A stretch of 35,658 nucleotides of DNA from positions 1 to 35,658 of the forward strand of contig SCTQ01000054.1 in the NCBI GenBank assembly GCA_004322345.1, read 5' to 3'. Shown here one piece after another: positions 27,315 to 35,658 of this stretch. Below the pieces are notes generated by a model. It ran no database searches, was not told the DNA's origin, and saw only the letters and a program-made list of their open reading frames with translations. The stretch is from Aquabacterium sp. (GTDB taxonomy: Bacteria > Pseudomonadota > Gammaproteobacteria > Burkholderiales > Burkholderiaceae_C). The translations under genes were made by a program, and so were the position numbers. The first letter of the stretch is position 1, and every line of letters starts with the position of its first letter.

Positions 27315-28262
27315 ATGCTGACCTTCCAGCAACTCATCCTCCGCCTGCAGGAATACTGGGACCGCCAGGGCTGTGTGCTGCTGCAGCCCTACGACATGGA
27401 AGTCGGCGCCGGCACCAGCCACACGGCGACCTTCCTGCGCGCCATCGGCCCCGAGCCATGGCGCGCCGCCTACGTCCAGCCCAGCCGCCGCCCCAAGGAC
27501 GGCCGCTACGGCGAGAACCCGAACCGCCTGCAGCACTACTACCAGTACCAGGTGGTGCTCAAGCCCGCGCCGGCCGACATCCTGGAGCTCTACCTTGGCT
27601 CGCTCGAGGCCCTGGGCTTCGACCTGAAGAAGAACGACATCCGCTTCGTCGAAGACGATTGGGAGAACCCGACGTTGGGCGCCTGGGGCCTGGGCTGGGA
27701 GGTCTGGCTCAACGGCATGGAGGTGACGCAGTTCACCTACTTCCAGCAGGTCGGCGGCATCGACTGCAAGCCCATCACCGGCGAGATCACCTACGGCCTG
27801 GAGCGCCTGGCGATGTACCTGCAGGGCGTGGAGAGCGTCTACGACCTCGTCTACGCGCCGGGCGTGAAGTACGGCGACGTGTTCCACCAGAACGAGGTCG
27901 AGCAGTCCACCTACAACTTCGAGCACAGCAACGTCGAGTTCCTGCTGGGCGCCTTCACCAACTACGAGACCCAGGCCAGGTACCTGATGGAGCAGCAGCT
28001 GGCGCTGCCGGCCTACGAGCAGGTGCTCAAGGCCGCCCACACCTTCAACCTGCTGGATGCGCGCGGGGCCATCAGCGTGACCGAACGCGCCGCCTACATC
28101 GGCCGCATCCGCAACCTGGCGCGCGCCGTGGCGGCGAGCTACCGCGACAGCCGCGCCCGCCTGGGCTTCCCGATGGCGCCGCGCGAGTGGGCCGATGAAG
28201 TGATCGCCGGCCTGAACAAGGCCAAGGGCGGAGACGAACCTGGCGCCAAGACTGCTGTTTGA
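27315..28262 (+). CDS. glyQ: Glycyl-tRNA synthetase alpha subunit
   Basis: The 315-residue alpha chain carries the class II catalytic core of the (alpha-beta)2 enzyme that charges tRNA-Gly. The family N-terminus [20 protein letters not shown] is followed by [18 protein letters not shown], the motif 2 region [20 protein letters not shown], and the motif 3-like [13 protein letters not shown] sequence ([12 protein letters not shown]). The stop TGA lies five bases before the glyS start. The two-subunit enzyme is typical of most bacteria. Confidence 0.97.
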   Translation: MLTFQQLILRLQEYWDRQGCVLLQPYDMEVGAGTSHTATFLRAIGPEPWRAAYVQPSRRPKDGRYGENPNRLQHYYQYQVVLKPAPADILELYLGSLEALGFDLKKNDIRFVEDDWENPTLGAWGLGWEVWLNGMEVTQFTYFQQVGGIDCKPITGEITYGLERLAMYLQGVESVYDLVYAPGVKYGDVFHQNEVEQSTYNFEHSNVEFLLGAFTNYETQARYLMEQQLALPAYEQVLKAAHTFNLLDARGAISVTERAAYIGRIRNLARAVAASYRDSRARLGFPMAPREWADEVIAGLNKAKGGDEPGAKTAV

Positions 28263-28267
28263 AGACC

Positions 28268-30397
28268 ATGACCACCCCCCTGCTCGTAGAACTCTTCGTC
28301 GAGGAACTCCCGCCCAAGGCGCTGAAGAAGCTGGGCGAGTCCTTCGCCGGCACGCTGGCCGACTCGCTGAAGGCCCAGGGCCTCGCGCCCACCGACGCCG
28401 CCGTCACGCCTTACGCCTCGCCGCGCCGCCTGGCCGTGCACGTGTCCGCCGTCGCGCCGAAGGCCGCCGACAAGGCCGTCTCGGTCAAGCTGATGCCCGT
28501 GGCCGTGGGCCTGGACGCCTCGGGCAACGCGACGCCCGCGCTGCTGAAGAAGCTGGCCGCCGTCGGCGCCGGCCCCGAGGCCGTGGCGCAGCTCAAGCGC
28601 CAGCCCGACGGCAAGGCCGAGGCGCTGTTCTTCGACAGCACCCAGGCCGGCGCCACGCTGGCCGAAGGCCTGCAGAAGGCCCTCGACGAGGCCCTGGCCA
28701 AGCTGCCCATCCCCAAGGTCATGAGCTACCAGCTGGAGACCGGCAGCGGCGCCGATTTCCGCCCCGGCTGGACGACCGTGAACTTCGTGCGCCCGGCCCA
28801 CGGCCTGGTGGCGCTGCACGGCGACCAAGTGGTGCCGGTCGGCACGCTGGGCCTGAACGCCGGCCGTGAGACGCACGGCCATCGCTTCGAGGCCAAGGTG
28901 GATCCGGTGGTGCTGAAGAGCGCCGACAGCTACGCGCAGCAGCTGCAGGAAGAAGGCGCCGTCATCGCCTCCTTCGAGGCCCGCCGCGCCGAGATCGCAC
29001 GCCAGCTCGCTGCCGCGGCCGCCCAGGCCGGCAACGGCCTGAAGCCCATCGCCGATGACGCCCTGCTCGACGAGGTGACCGCCCTGGTCGAGCGTCCCAA
29101 CGTCGTCACCGGCCAGTTCGAGGACGCCTTCCTGGAAGTGCCGCAGGAGTGCCTCATCCTGACGATGAAGGCCAACCAGAAGTACTTCCCGCTGCTGGAC
29201 GCGGCGGGCAGGCTGACCAGCCGCTTCCTCATCGTCAGCAACATCAGCCCGGCCGACGCCAGCGCCGTGATCGGCGGCAACGAGCGCGTCGTGCGCCCGC
29301 GCCTGGCCGACGCCAAGTTCTTCTTCGACCAGGACCGCAAGAAGACGCTGGAGTCGCGCGTCGGCGGCCTGGCCAAGGTGGTCTATCACAACAAGCTGGG
29401 CACCCAGGGCGAGCGCGTCGAGCGCGTGCGTGCCATCGCCCGGCAGATCGCCCAGCAGGTGGGCGACGCGCAACTGGTGAAGCTGGCCGACCAGGCCGCG
29501 CAACTGGCCAAGGCCGACCTGCTGACCGACATGGTCGGCGAGTTCCCCGAACTGCAGGGGATCATGGGTGGCTACTACGCCCGCCACGACGGCCTGCCCG
29601 AGTCCGTGGCCCTGGCCATCGAGGACCACTATCGCCCGCGCTTCGCCGGCGACGAGCTGCCGCGCGAGCGCACCGGCCTGATCGTGGCCCTGGCCGACAA
29701 GCTGGAGACCTTGGTCGGCCTGTTCGGCATCGGCCAGCTGCCCACCGGCGACAAGGATCCCTTCGCGCTGCGCCGCCATGCGCTGGGCGTGATCCGCATG
29801 CTGGTGGAGGCCGACCTGCCGCTGCAGTTGGAGCCGCTTCTGAAGCAAGCGGCCAGCGCCTTCGGCAGCCTGATCACCGATGCCACGCCGCAGTTGCTGG
29901 AGTTCTTCTACGACCGCCTGGCCGGCTCGCTGCGCGAGCAGGGCTACAGCGCGCAGGAAGTCGAAGCCGTGCTGGCGCTCAAGCCGCAGCGCCTGGCCGA
30001 CGTGGCCCAGCGCCTGGCCGCCGTGCGCGCCTTCGCGGCCTTGCCCGAAGCCGCCGCGCTGGCGGCCGCCAACAAGCGCGTGGGCAACATCCTGAAGAAG
30101 GCCGAACGCACGGTGGAAGCCCAGGTCGATCCGGCCTTGCTGAAAGAGGCCGCCGAGGCCGCGCTGAACGAGGCCCTGGCCAAGGTGAAGCCGCAGGCCG
30201 ACGCCGCCTTCGACGGCGGCGACTACACCGCATCGCTGAAGGCCCTCGCCGCGCTGCGCGCCCCGGTGGACGCCTTCTTCGACGGCGTGATGGTCAACGC
30301 GGACGATGCTGCATTGCGGGCAAATCGCCTGGGCCTGCTCGCCACCCTGCACGCGGCCATGAACCGTGTGGCCGATCTCTCGAAGCTGGTGAATTGA
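28268..30397 (+). CDS. glyS: Glycyl-tRNA synthetase beta subunit
   Basis: The 709-residue beta chain binds tRNA-Gly. The N-terminus LLVELFVEELPPKALKKLGE is the standard one. The middle has the ECLILTMKANQKYFPLLD and FLIVSNI stretches, the HD-like region VYHNKLGTQGERV, and DPFALRRHALGVIRML. The anticodon-binding region lies in the last ~120 residues (FFDGVMVNADD). ATG 28268 is preferred to the TTG at 28259, which overlaps the glyQ stop. Length is close to the E. coli subunit (689). Confidence 0.97.
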   Translation: MTTPLLVELFVEELPPKALKKLGESFAGTLADSLKAQGLAPTDAAVTPYASPRRLAVHVSAVAPKAADKAVSVKLMPVAVGLDASGNATPALLKKLAAVGAGPEAVAQLKRQPDGKAEALFFDSTQAGATLAEGLQKALDEALAKLPIPKVMSYQLETGSGADFRPGWTTVNFVRPAHGLVALHGDQVVPVGTLGLNAGRETHGHRFEAKVDPVVLKSADSYAQQLQEEGAVIASFEARRAEIARQLAAAAAQAGNGLKPIADDALLDEVTALVERPNVVTGQFEDAFLEVPQECLILTMKANQKYFPLLDAAGRLTSRFLIVSNISPADASAVIGGNERVVRPRLADAKFFFDQDRKKTLESRVGGLAKVVYHNKLGTQGERVERVRAIARQIAQQVGDAQLVKLADQAAQLAKADLLTDMVGEFPELQGIMGGYYARHDGLPESVALAIEDHYRPRFAGDELPRERTGLIVALADKLETLVGLFGIGQLPTGDKDPFALRRHALGVIRMLVEADLPLQLEPLLKQAASAFGSLITDATPQLLEFFYDRLAGSLREQGYSAQEVEAVLALKPQRLADVAQRLAAVRAFAALPEAAALAAANKRVGNILKKAERTVEAQVDPALLKEAAEAALNEALAKVKPQADAAFDGGDYTASLKALAALRAPVDAFFDGVMVNADDAALRANRLGLLATLHAAMNRVADLSKLVN

Positions 30398-30404
30398 CCG
30401 CCCC

Positions 30405-30473
30405 GCCGCTGCGCTGCAGCGGCTGCCCCCAGGGGCGCCAAGAAAGCTTGGGGCGGCCCGGCGCTTTCTTGGC
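30405..30473 (+). terminator. Double hairpin after glyS (terminator or dispersed intergenic element)
   Basis: Two perfect inverted repeats follow the glyS stop: GCCGCTGC/GCAGCGGC (30405-30412 and 30416-30423) with a three-base loop, and the 11-bp pair GCCAAGAAAGC (30437-30447) and GCTTTCTTGGC (30463-30473) with a 15-base loop. A CCCC/GGGG pair lies between them. They can separate glyS from gmhB. The shape resembles short dispersed intergenic repeats of Burkholderiales, but no second full copy is in this window. Confidence 0.55.
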
Positions 30474-30576
30474 TGCGTACTAACTGACGTCGGCGTGCGT
30501 CTCAGGCAACGTTCGTTTCCTGAAGCGTTCGGACTAGGAGACAATCCGGGCCTCCTTTGGTGCCAGGGGTTTAGGC

Positions 30577-31194
30577 ATGAAGCTGGTCATCATCGACCGC
30601 GACGGCACCATCAACGAGGACCGCGACGATTACGTGAAGTCCGTCGACGAGTGGGTGCCGATCGCAGGTTCACTGGAAGCGATCGCGAAACTGAACCAGG
30701 CGGGCTGGCAGGTGGTCATCGCGACCAATCAGTCGGGGCTGGGAAGAGGGCTGTTCGACATGTCGGCGCTCAACGAGATGCATGCGCAGATGAACCGCAT
30801 CCTCGTCGGCCTCGGTGGCCGCGTGGAGGCGATCTTCTTCTGCCCGCACGCGCCGGCCGACGCCTGCGATTGCCGCAAGCCGCTGACCGGCCTGCTCACC
30901 GCCATCGCCCAGCGCTTCAACGTCGAGCTGTCCGGCGTGCCCATCGTCGGCGACATGCCGCGCGACCTGCTGGCCGGAGTGGCCGTAGGCTGCGAGCCGC
31001 ACCTGGTGCGCACCGGTCAGGGCGCCCTGCTGGACGCGCCCCGGTTGTCCGAGCTTCGCCGCCAGGCCAAGGGCCTGTGCGTGCATGCCGACCTGGCCGC
31101 CTTCGCCGATTTCCTGATTGCCCGTGAACACCGCAAAGGCTCCGCCGCCAGGCGCAAAATCGCCGACGAGCCCGACGCCCTGGAGTTAGCCTGA
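30577..31194 (+). CDS. gmhB: D-glycero-beta-D-manno-heptose 1,7-bisphosphate 7-phosphatase
   Basis: The 205-residue HAD phosphatase removes the 7-phosphate of heptose bisphosphate on the route to ADP-heptose for the LPS inner core. Nucleophile and acid are Asp7 and Asp9 (LVIIDRDGTIN), ATNQSGLGRG is motif II, and the zinc site is C89-P-H91...C97-D-C99 (FFCPHAPADACDCRKP), typical of GmhB. VGDMPRDLLAG is the last motif. ATG 30577 has only a weak AGG. The stop overlaps plsC by one base. Confidence 0.93.
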   Translation: MKLVIIDRDGTINEDRDDYVKSVDEWVPIAGSLEAIAKLNQAGWQVVIATNQSGLGRGLFDMSALNEMHAQMNRILVGLGGRVEAIFFCPHAPADACDCRKPLTGLLTAIAQRFNVELSGVPIVGDMPRDLLAGVAVGCEPHLVRTGQGALLDAPRLSELRRQAKGLCVHADLAAFADFLIAREHRKGSAARRKIADEPDALELA

Positions 31195-31997
31195 TGCGCA
31201 AGTTGCGCGACGCCCTGAGATCCGCCCTCTTCATCCTCTGGATGATCGTCACCGTGGTCCCCTGGGGGATCATGATGTGCACCCTGTCCATCGTCCTGCG
31301 CGGCAAGCCGATGTTCTGGCTGGCCGCGGGCTGGCTGAAGATCGCGCTGTTCGGTGCCCGCAACATCTGCGGCATCACGCACCGCATCCAGGGCTGGGAG
31401 CACATCGAGGCCGCGCACCGCGAGGGCCGCCAGATCATCCTCTGCTCCAAGCACCAGTCGACCTGGGAGACCTTCTTCTACCCGACCGTGATGCCGCGCG
31501 AGCTGAGCTACGTGTTCAAGCGCGAGCTGATCTACGTGCCCTTCTTCGGCTGGTCGATGGCGCGGCTGGACATGGTCCACATCGACCGCTCCAAGGGCTC
31601 GGCCGCGTGGGAGCGCGTCGCGCGCCAGGGCGCCGACTTCATGGGCAAGGGCTACTGGATCATCATGTTCCCGGAAGGCACGCGCATCCCGCGCGGCCAG
31701 GCCGGCAACTACAAGACGGGCGCCGCGCGTCTGTCGATCAGCTCGGGCGCGGCCATCGTGCCGATCGCGGTGAACTCGGCCAGGCATTGGCCCAAGAAGG
31801 GTTTCGTCAAGACGCCGGGCGTCATCGACGTGTCCTTCGGCGCGCCCATCGCGCCGGCCGGCCACACGCCCGAGTCGCTGATGGCGCAGGTGCAGGACTG
31901 GATCGAGGCGGAGATGCGGCGCATCGATCCGCAAGCCTATGCCGGGGAGGCGTCCCAGCCCTCGGCCCCGCCCATGCGCGCATCGCGGGCCGGCTGA
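31194..31997 (+). CDS. plsC: 1-acyl-sn-glycerol-3-phosphate acyltransferase
   Basis: The 267-residue inner-membrane enzyme acylates lysophosphatidate to phosphatidate in phospholipid synthesis. A membrane segment is at residues ~10-34. The catalytic box is HQSTWE (87-92), which has Glu in place of the usual Asp of HX4D. FPEGTR is at 159-164, and GAAIVPIAVNS follows. The first base of its ATG is the last base of the gmhB stop, so translation is coupled. The tail ends in a Pro/Ala-rich stretch with no recognised role. Confidence 0.93.
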   Translation: MRKLRDALRSALFILWMIVTVVPWGIMMCTLSIVLRGKPMFWLAAGWLKIALFGARNICGITHRIQGWEHIEAAHREGRQIILCSKHQSTWETFFYPTVMPRELSYVFKRELIYVPFFGWSMARLDMVHIDRSKGSAAWERVARQGADFMGKGYWIIMFPEGTRIPRGQAGNYKTGAARLSISSGAAIVPIAVNSARHWPKKGFVKTPGVIDVSFGAPIAPAGHTPESLMAQVQDWIEAEMRRIDPQAYAGEASQPSAPPMRASRAG

Positions 31998-31999
31998 CG

Positions 32000-32971
32000 A
32001 TGAACGCGCGCCGCCCCACCAGGACGCAGCCGGACCCCCGGCAGATGAGCCTGTTGTGGGAGGGCGCGGCCGAAGCGCCTGCCGATCCCATACCCCCGCA
32101 ACACCCCGCCCCCCGGAAGATGAGCGAGCCCTTCCGCAGCGAGCCGCCCGCCGTGCACGTGCCTGCACCGCCGGTGCAGCCCGAGCGCGTGCAGCCACCC
32201 GCCGCCGGCGTGGCCTTTCGCCACCCGCAGGCCTCGCGCGAGATCCGCCTGGGCGAGGTGCTGATCGCCTACGAGTTCAAGCGCGCCCGCCGCCGCAGCA
32301 TCGGCATGGTGGTGGGCACCGACGGCCTGAGCGTGCGCGCGCCGCGCTGGTCCAGCGTGGCCGACGTGGAGGCCGCGCTGCGCGAGAAGACGCGCTGGAT
32401 CTGCACCAAGCTGGCCGAGCAGCGCGAGCGCTCGCGCCGCCTGGAGGCCGCGCGCATCGAATGGCGCGACGGTACCGCGCTGCCTTTCCTGGGCGAGACC
32501 GTGATCGTCGTGCTGGACACGCGCGTCACCGGCACCCAGCTGCAGGCCGAGGCCCAGGCCCTGCCCGGTGTGCCGCGGCTGACGCTGCACGTGGGCCTGC
32601 ACCACACGGCGGCACCCGAGCAGATCCGCGACACCGTGCAGGCCTGGCTGCAGCGCCAGGCGCGCCGCGTCTTCCTGGAGCGCTGCGAGACCTTCGCGCA
32701 GCGCCTGGGCGTGCGCATGACCAAGCTTGTGCTGTCGTCGGCGCAGACGCGCTGGGGCAGCGCCAGCGCCGACGGCGTGATCCGGCTGAACTGGCGCCTG
32801 GTGCACTTCGGCCTGCCGACCATCGACTACGTGGTCGCTCACGAACTCGCGCACCTGCGCGAGATGAACCACAGCCCGGCGTTCTGGGACGTGGTGCGCT
32901 CGGTCATCCCGGACCTGGATGCGGCGCGTGAGCGCCTGAAGCACGAGATCCTTCCCGATCTCGGCGCTTGA
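32000..32971 (+). CDS. YgjP-type metal-dependent hydrolase (M48/DUF45)
   Basis: The 323-residue protein has a Pro-rich, probably disordered N-terminus (~1-75). The YgjP-like core follows: VLIAYEFKRARRRSIGMVVG, RWGSASADGVIRLNWRLVHF and the metal site HELAH (281-285) with a third ligand near H291 (NHSPAFW). The family is a putative zinc metalloprotease of unknown substrate. ATG 32000 lies two bases after the plsC stop. It ends three bases from a convergent gene. The gmhB-plsC-ygjP order is a recurring arrangement in Burkholderiales. Confidence 0.9.
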   Translation: MNARRPTRTQPDPRQMSLLWEGAAEAPADPIPPQHPAPRKMSEPFRSEPPAVHVPAPPVQPERVQPPAAGVAFRHPQASREIRLGEVLIAYEFKRARRRSIGMVVGTDGLSVRAPRWSSVADVEAALREKTRWICTKLAEQRERSRRLEAARIEWRDGTALPFLGETVIVVLDTRVTGTQLQAEAQALPGVPRLTLHVGLHHTAAPEQIRDTVQAWLQRQARRVFLERCETFAQRLGVRMTKLVLSSAQTRWGSASADGVIRLNWRLVHFGLPTIDYVVAHELAHLREMNHSPAFWDVVRSVIPDLDAARERLKHEILPDLGA

Positions 32972-32974
32972 AGT

Positions 32975-34057
32975 TCAGTCCGGCGCGCTGAACATCCAGA
33001 CGCCCCGCGCGTCCTTCTCCCGCGCCAGCCGGCCGCGCAGCCACAAGTAGTTCAGGTGCGCCACCGCCTCGCCCATCGCGAAGGTAGTCTGGTGCAGGTC
33101 CAGCTTGCGGTGGAACAGCGGCTCCAGCAGCTCGGCCGCGTGCTGCGGGCGTTCGCGGCAGGCCTGCATCACGACCTCCAGCCGGTCGGCGTGGTGGGCA
33201 TGCAGCGCGTCGATGCGCGCATGGGCGCCGTGGAAGGGGAAGCCGTGCGAGGGCAGGACCAGGGTGTCGGCCGGCAGCGCGCGCAGCCGGTCCAGCGATG
33301 CGAGATAGAGGCCCAGCGGGTCACCCTCGGGCTCGTATTCGGCGACGCTGACGTTGGTGGAGATGCGCGGCAGCAGCATGTCGCCGGAGATCAGCACGCC
33401 GCGCGCCGGGCAGTGCAGGGCGATGTGTTCGGGCGAGTGGCCGTAGCCGGCCAGGCAGTGCCAGTCCTCGCCGCCGATGCGCAACGCCTGGCCGCCGATC
33501 AGCCGCGCGTGCTGCGCGGGCAGGCCGGGCACCAGCATCGAGTAGTAGCCGCTGCGCTTGCGCACGCCGTCGTGCGCGCCCGTGTCGGTCAGGCCATGCG
33601 TGGCCAGGAAGGCTGCGGCGCGTTCGCCGCCGTTGCCGTTGTTGTTCTGCAGGGCCAGCTGGGCGCCGTAGTACTCGCCGGCACTGATCCACACGCGGCA
33701 GGGCGCCTCGGGCGTGCTCCAGCGCTCGGCCATCCAGGCCGCGCAGCCGATGTGGTCCGGATGCAGGTGGGTGACGACGACGCGCAGCACCGGCAAGCCG
33801 TCCAGTGCCGTCGCGAAGACCTGCTCCCAGGCCTGCTGCGTGGTGTCGTTGCCGAGCCCGCAGTCGACGACGGTCCAGCCCGCGCGGCCGCCGATCTCGT
33901 CGCGCAGCAGCCAGAGGTTGATGTGGTTGAGCTGGAAGGGCAGCCCCATGCGCACCCAGCGGATGCCGGGGACGAGGTCCCGTGCGGTGCCGGGTGGGGG
34001 CTGGTCTTGTCCGTAGGGGTAGGCGATCGAGGCGTCCGCGAGGGCAGGGGCGTTCAT
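32975..34057 (-). CDS. Metallo-beta-lactamase-fold hydrolase
   Basis: The 360-residue cytoplasmic protein has the metal-binding motif THLHPDH (96-102), further ligands in GYGHSPEH and LISGDMLLP, and PSHGFPFHG near 268-276. The N-terminal beta sheet begins RWVRMGLPFQLNHINLWLL, and a C-terminal helical winged-helix-like extension follows (LEPLFHRKLDLHQTTFAMGE). This shape fits LACTB2-like/MBL-fold hydrolases; the substrate is unknown. ATG 34057 is the start. It is convergent with the YgjP gene and stands alone in its direction. Confidence 0.9.
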   Translation of the reverse strand: MNAPALADASIAYPYGQDQPPPGTARDLVPGIRWVRMGLPFQLNHINLWLLRDEIGGRAGWTVVDCGLGNDTTQQAWEQVFATALDGLPVLRVVVTHLHPDHIGCAAWMAERWSTPEAPCRVWISAGEYYGAQLALQNNNGNGGERAAAFLATHGLTDTGAHDGVRKRSGYYSMLVPGLPAQHARLIGGQALRIGGEDWHCLAGYGHSPEHIALHCPARGVLISGDMLLPRISTNVSVAEYEPEGDPLGLYLASLDRLRALPADTLVLPSHGFPFHGAHARIDALHAHHADRLEVVMQACRERPQHAAELLEPLFHRKLDLHQTTFAMGEAVAHLNYLWLRGRLAREKDARGVWMFSAPD

Positions 34058-34100
34058 GCCTTGAGCGTAGCGCCGATCGCCGCGTCGCAGGCGAGCCCGG

Positions 34101-34793
34101 CTACTTCCTGGACTTCGGCGGTGGGATGTAGACGTACACCGGCGTCGGGCTGGGCGGCGGCAGCGGCATGGCTTCCTGGTCGGAGCGCACCGTGAAGTCC
34201 TCGACGGTGCCCGTGCCGTCGATATAGACCCAGATGCGCTTCTTGGTGATCGAGCCGGCCGGATGGTTGACCAGGTCCTGGAAGTAGGTCAGCAGCCGGC
34301 CGCCGGGGCTGGCCAGCGGATAGCCGCCGCGGCCGCTGGGCTGGCCCAGCGCGCGGATGACGTCGGCCTCGGTGGACACGCCCTTGGTGATCCTCGCGGC
34401 GGCGGCGGGGTCCGAGTTCGTCGCGTCGGCGGGAAAGCTGCTGGAGGAGTAGGCCGCGATCAGCACGCCATCGGACAGCATCACGGTGGTCCAGCGCGTG
34501 GGCTGCACGCCGGGCAGCACGCCGGTGTCGGAGGGCTTGCCGTAGGACCAGCGCAGCACGTCCACCACGATCGGCGAGGGCAGGTCGCGCCCCTTCCAGT
34601 CCTTCTTGTACGTGCCGGCCTCGCGCGAGCCGGGCGTGCCCAGCAGTTGCTGGACTTGCTCCGCCGTCGTCTCCCCGGGCTTGAGCCCGGCGCTGCGGCC
34701 GACGGGATAGTCCTGGCCGGTGGTCGCGCAGGCCTGCAGGATGAGCGCGGCCAGCGCGATGCCGCAGGCGCGCAGGAGCCGGACCGCCATCAT
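34101..34793 (-). CDS. Lipoprotein with two SmpA/BamE-like repeats (second of a tandem pair)
   Basis: The 230-residue protein has a signal peptide and lipobox LQAC (Cys22), followed by ATTGQDYP. Two similar blocks contain the pattern G-x-T/S-T-x-x-x-V-x-x-x-L-G-x-P: residues ~38-55 (LKPGETTAEQVQQLLGTP) and ~137-152 (TKGVSTEADVIRALGQP). This is the helix-turn-strand of BamE/SmpA-type folds. The C-terminus is Pro/Tyr-rich (PLPPPSPTPVYVYIPPP). ATG 34793 overlaps the stop of the upstream paralog; ATG 34790 is equally possible, with AAGG at 34798-34801. The function is unknown. Confidence 0.8.
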   Translation of the reverse strand: MMAVRLLRACGIALAALILQACATTGQDYPVGRSAGLKPGETTAEQVQQLLGTPGSREAGTYKKDWKGRDLPSPIVVDVLRWSYGKPSDTGVLPGVQPTRWTTVMLSDGVLIAAYSSSSFPADATNSDPAAAARITKGVSTEADVIRALGQPSGRGGYPLASPGGRLLTYFQDLVNHPAGSITKKRIWVYIDGTGTVEDFTVRSDQEAMPLPPPSPTPVYVYIPPPKSRK

Positions 34794-35410
34794 TCGACCT
34801 TCAGGCTGTAGTCGAAGTCGGTCACCACCTTGGCGGCGTCGAACTCGATCGTCAGGCGCTTGACGTGGCTCTTGGCATCGGCCCACCAGCTCACCACGTA
34901 GATCCAGCGTTCGTTGCCCGGCTTCTTCGTGTAGGGATAGATGCTGCGGCCCGCCGGCGTGCCGAACAGCTGCTGCACCTCGGCCTGGGTGGTCACGCCG
35001 TTCTTCAGCCGGTTGACCGAGCCTTCGGGGAAGTTGGTGGACTCGCCGGCGAAAGTGCTGTCGGCGACGTAGAGCAACAGGGTATCGCCGGCCACGGCCA
35101 CGAAGGCCGAGCGGGAGGGCTCCTTCTCGAGCCCGTCGCCGGCCGCGTTGCGGTCTTTCCAGTAGTAGCTGGTCCGCTCGACGATGACCGGCTGCGCCAG
35201 CTCGGTGCCCGAGAAGTCTTTCTTGACCGTCGTGATCTCGGTGCTGCGCGGGGTGCCGAGCGCGGCCAGGACCTGGGCCTTGGTGGTCTGCCCGGGCACG
35301 AAGCCGCGGGTCCGGGTGGCGTCGAACGGCGTGCCGAAGGTGGTCACGCAGGCGGTCAAGGCCATGGCAGCGGCGGCCAGCAGCCAGCCGGCCTTGCGGC
35401 GATGGAGCAT
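34790..35410 (-). CDS. Lipoprotein with two SmpA/BamE-like repeats (first of a tandem pair)
   Basis: The 206-residue protein has a signal peptide and lipobox LTAC (Cys21). Repeat-like blocks lie at ~37-54 (FVPGQTTKAQVLAALGTP) and ~136-152 (KNGVTTQAEVQQLFGTP), each followed by beta strands. It is clearly related to the gene downstream, for example in 'KKDFSGTELAQPVIVERTSY' against 'KKDWKGRDLPSPIVVDVLRW'. ATG 35410 has AGGGA at a reasonable distance on the minus strand; an open frame continues ~49 codons upstream without signal-like residues. It may be an outer-membrane lipoprotein; no partner is visible. Confidence 0.8.
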   Translation of the reverse strand: MLHRRKAGWLLAAAAMALTACVTTFGTPFDATRTRGFVPGQTTKAQVLAALGTPRSTEITTVKKDFSGTELAQPVIVERTSYYWKDRNAAGDGLEKEPSRSAFVAVAGDTLLLYVADSTFAGESTNFPEGSVNRLKNGVTTQAEVQQLFGTPAGRSIYPYTKKPGNERWIYVVSWWADAKSHVKRLTIEFDAAKVVTDFDYSLKVE

Positions 35411-35631
35411 CGGTTTTTCCCTGAAGTCTGGAATGAAGCTTTCCCGGCGGTCATCCGCGCGGGGCGCGCTCGATTCTTGCAGAGCCGAACGGGTGCGACG
35501 TCCCCGGGCCGCGGGGGGCGCCGCCAAGCCTTGAAAGGCCGTACGGCGGGATCCCACAAGTCGGATTCACGCTGGTTGCCTACACTGGACATCCCCCAAC
35601 GGATGCAGCGGTCGCCAGCCGCTGCCAGCTC

Positions 35632-35658
35632 ATGTCGATTCCCATCCTGTTCGAGAAG
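35632..35658 (+). CDS. Start of a gene running off the right edge
   Basis: ATG 35632 begins a frame MSIPILFEK open to the end of the window. A TACACT at 35581-35586 may be its -10 box. Nine codons are too few to name it. It is divergent from the lipoprotein pair. Confidence 0.4.

Noticed and set aside
34263-34811. 182-residue plus-strand frame opposite the second lipoprotein
   Set aside because: Gly/Ala/Val-rich antisense shadow without a ribosome site or domain.

Overview
The window is a GC-rich chromosomal stretch from a betaproteobacterium, most likely order Burkholderiales (Rubrivivax/Leptothrix/Roseateles-like). Gene order and protein details support this: lepA-lepB-DUF4845-rnc-era-recO-pdxJ-acpS-nagZ, rne divergent from rluC, glyQS-gmhB-plsC-ygjP, and a DksA whose zinc finger has lost three of its four cysteines. 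Assignment is from remembered family features; no search was run.

Layout. (1) 1-630 is the edge of a foreign element, probably a filamentous (inovirus-type) prophage. A small gene runs off the left edge on the minus strand and resembles a phage ssDNA-binding protein. A divergent 79-residue HTH repressor-like gene faces it, and the gap between them carries repeated TTACG half-sites. (2) 754-8805 is one long plus-strand operon: translation factor LepA, signal peptidase LepB, DUF4845 protein, RNase III, Era, RecO, PdxJ, AcpS, NagZ, closed by a terminator shared with the convergent rne. (3) 8887-11958 is RNase E on the minus strand, preceded by a ~680-nt structured leader whose sigma70 promoter lies inside the start of divergent rluC. 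(4) 12634-15843 is a translationally coupled plus-strand cluster: rluC, HAD phosphatase, Rieske protein, SppA-like protease. (5) 15969-17580 (minus) holds an HDOD protein with a possible flagellar-sigma promoter and an exported chalcone-isomerase-like protein, then plus-strand coaX. (6) 18718-24474 (minus) holds, in transcription order, a COG0523/CobW GTPase, dksA, a STAS-domain protein, hslV and hslU. (7) 24684-32971 (plus) holds corC-lnt, glyQ-glyS, then gmhB-plsC-ygjP. (8) 32975-35410 (minus) holds a metallo-beta-lactamase-fold hydrolase and two tandem paralogous lipoproteins. A new plus-strand gene begins at the right edge.

Most of the window is conserved housekeeping: translation, RNA processing, envelope biogenesis, cofactor synthesis and proteolysis. 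I did not find a clear new multi-gene system. The best leads are the prophage edge and its operator array upstream of an essential operon, the rne leader, the DksA/CobW pair (a near-cysteine-less DksA with a ~100-residue Ala/Lys/Pro tail beside a His-rich metal GTPase), the candidate FliA promoter before the HDOD gene, and the duplicated two-repeat lipoproteins.
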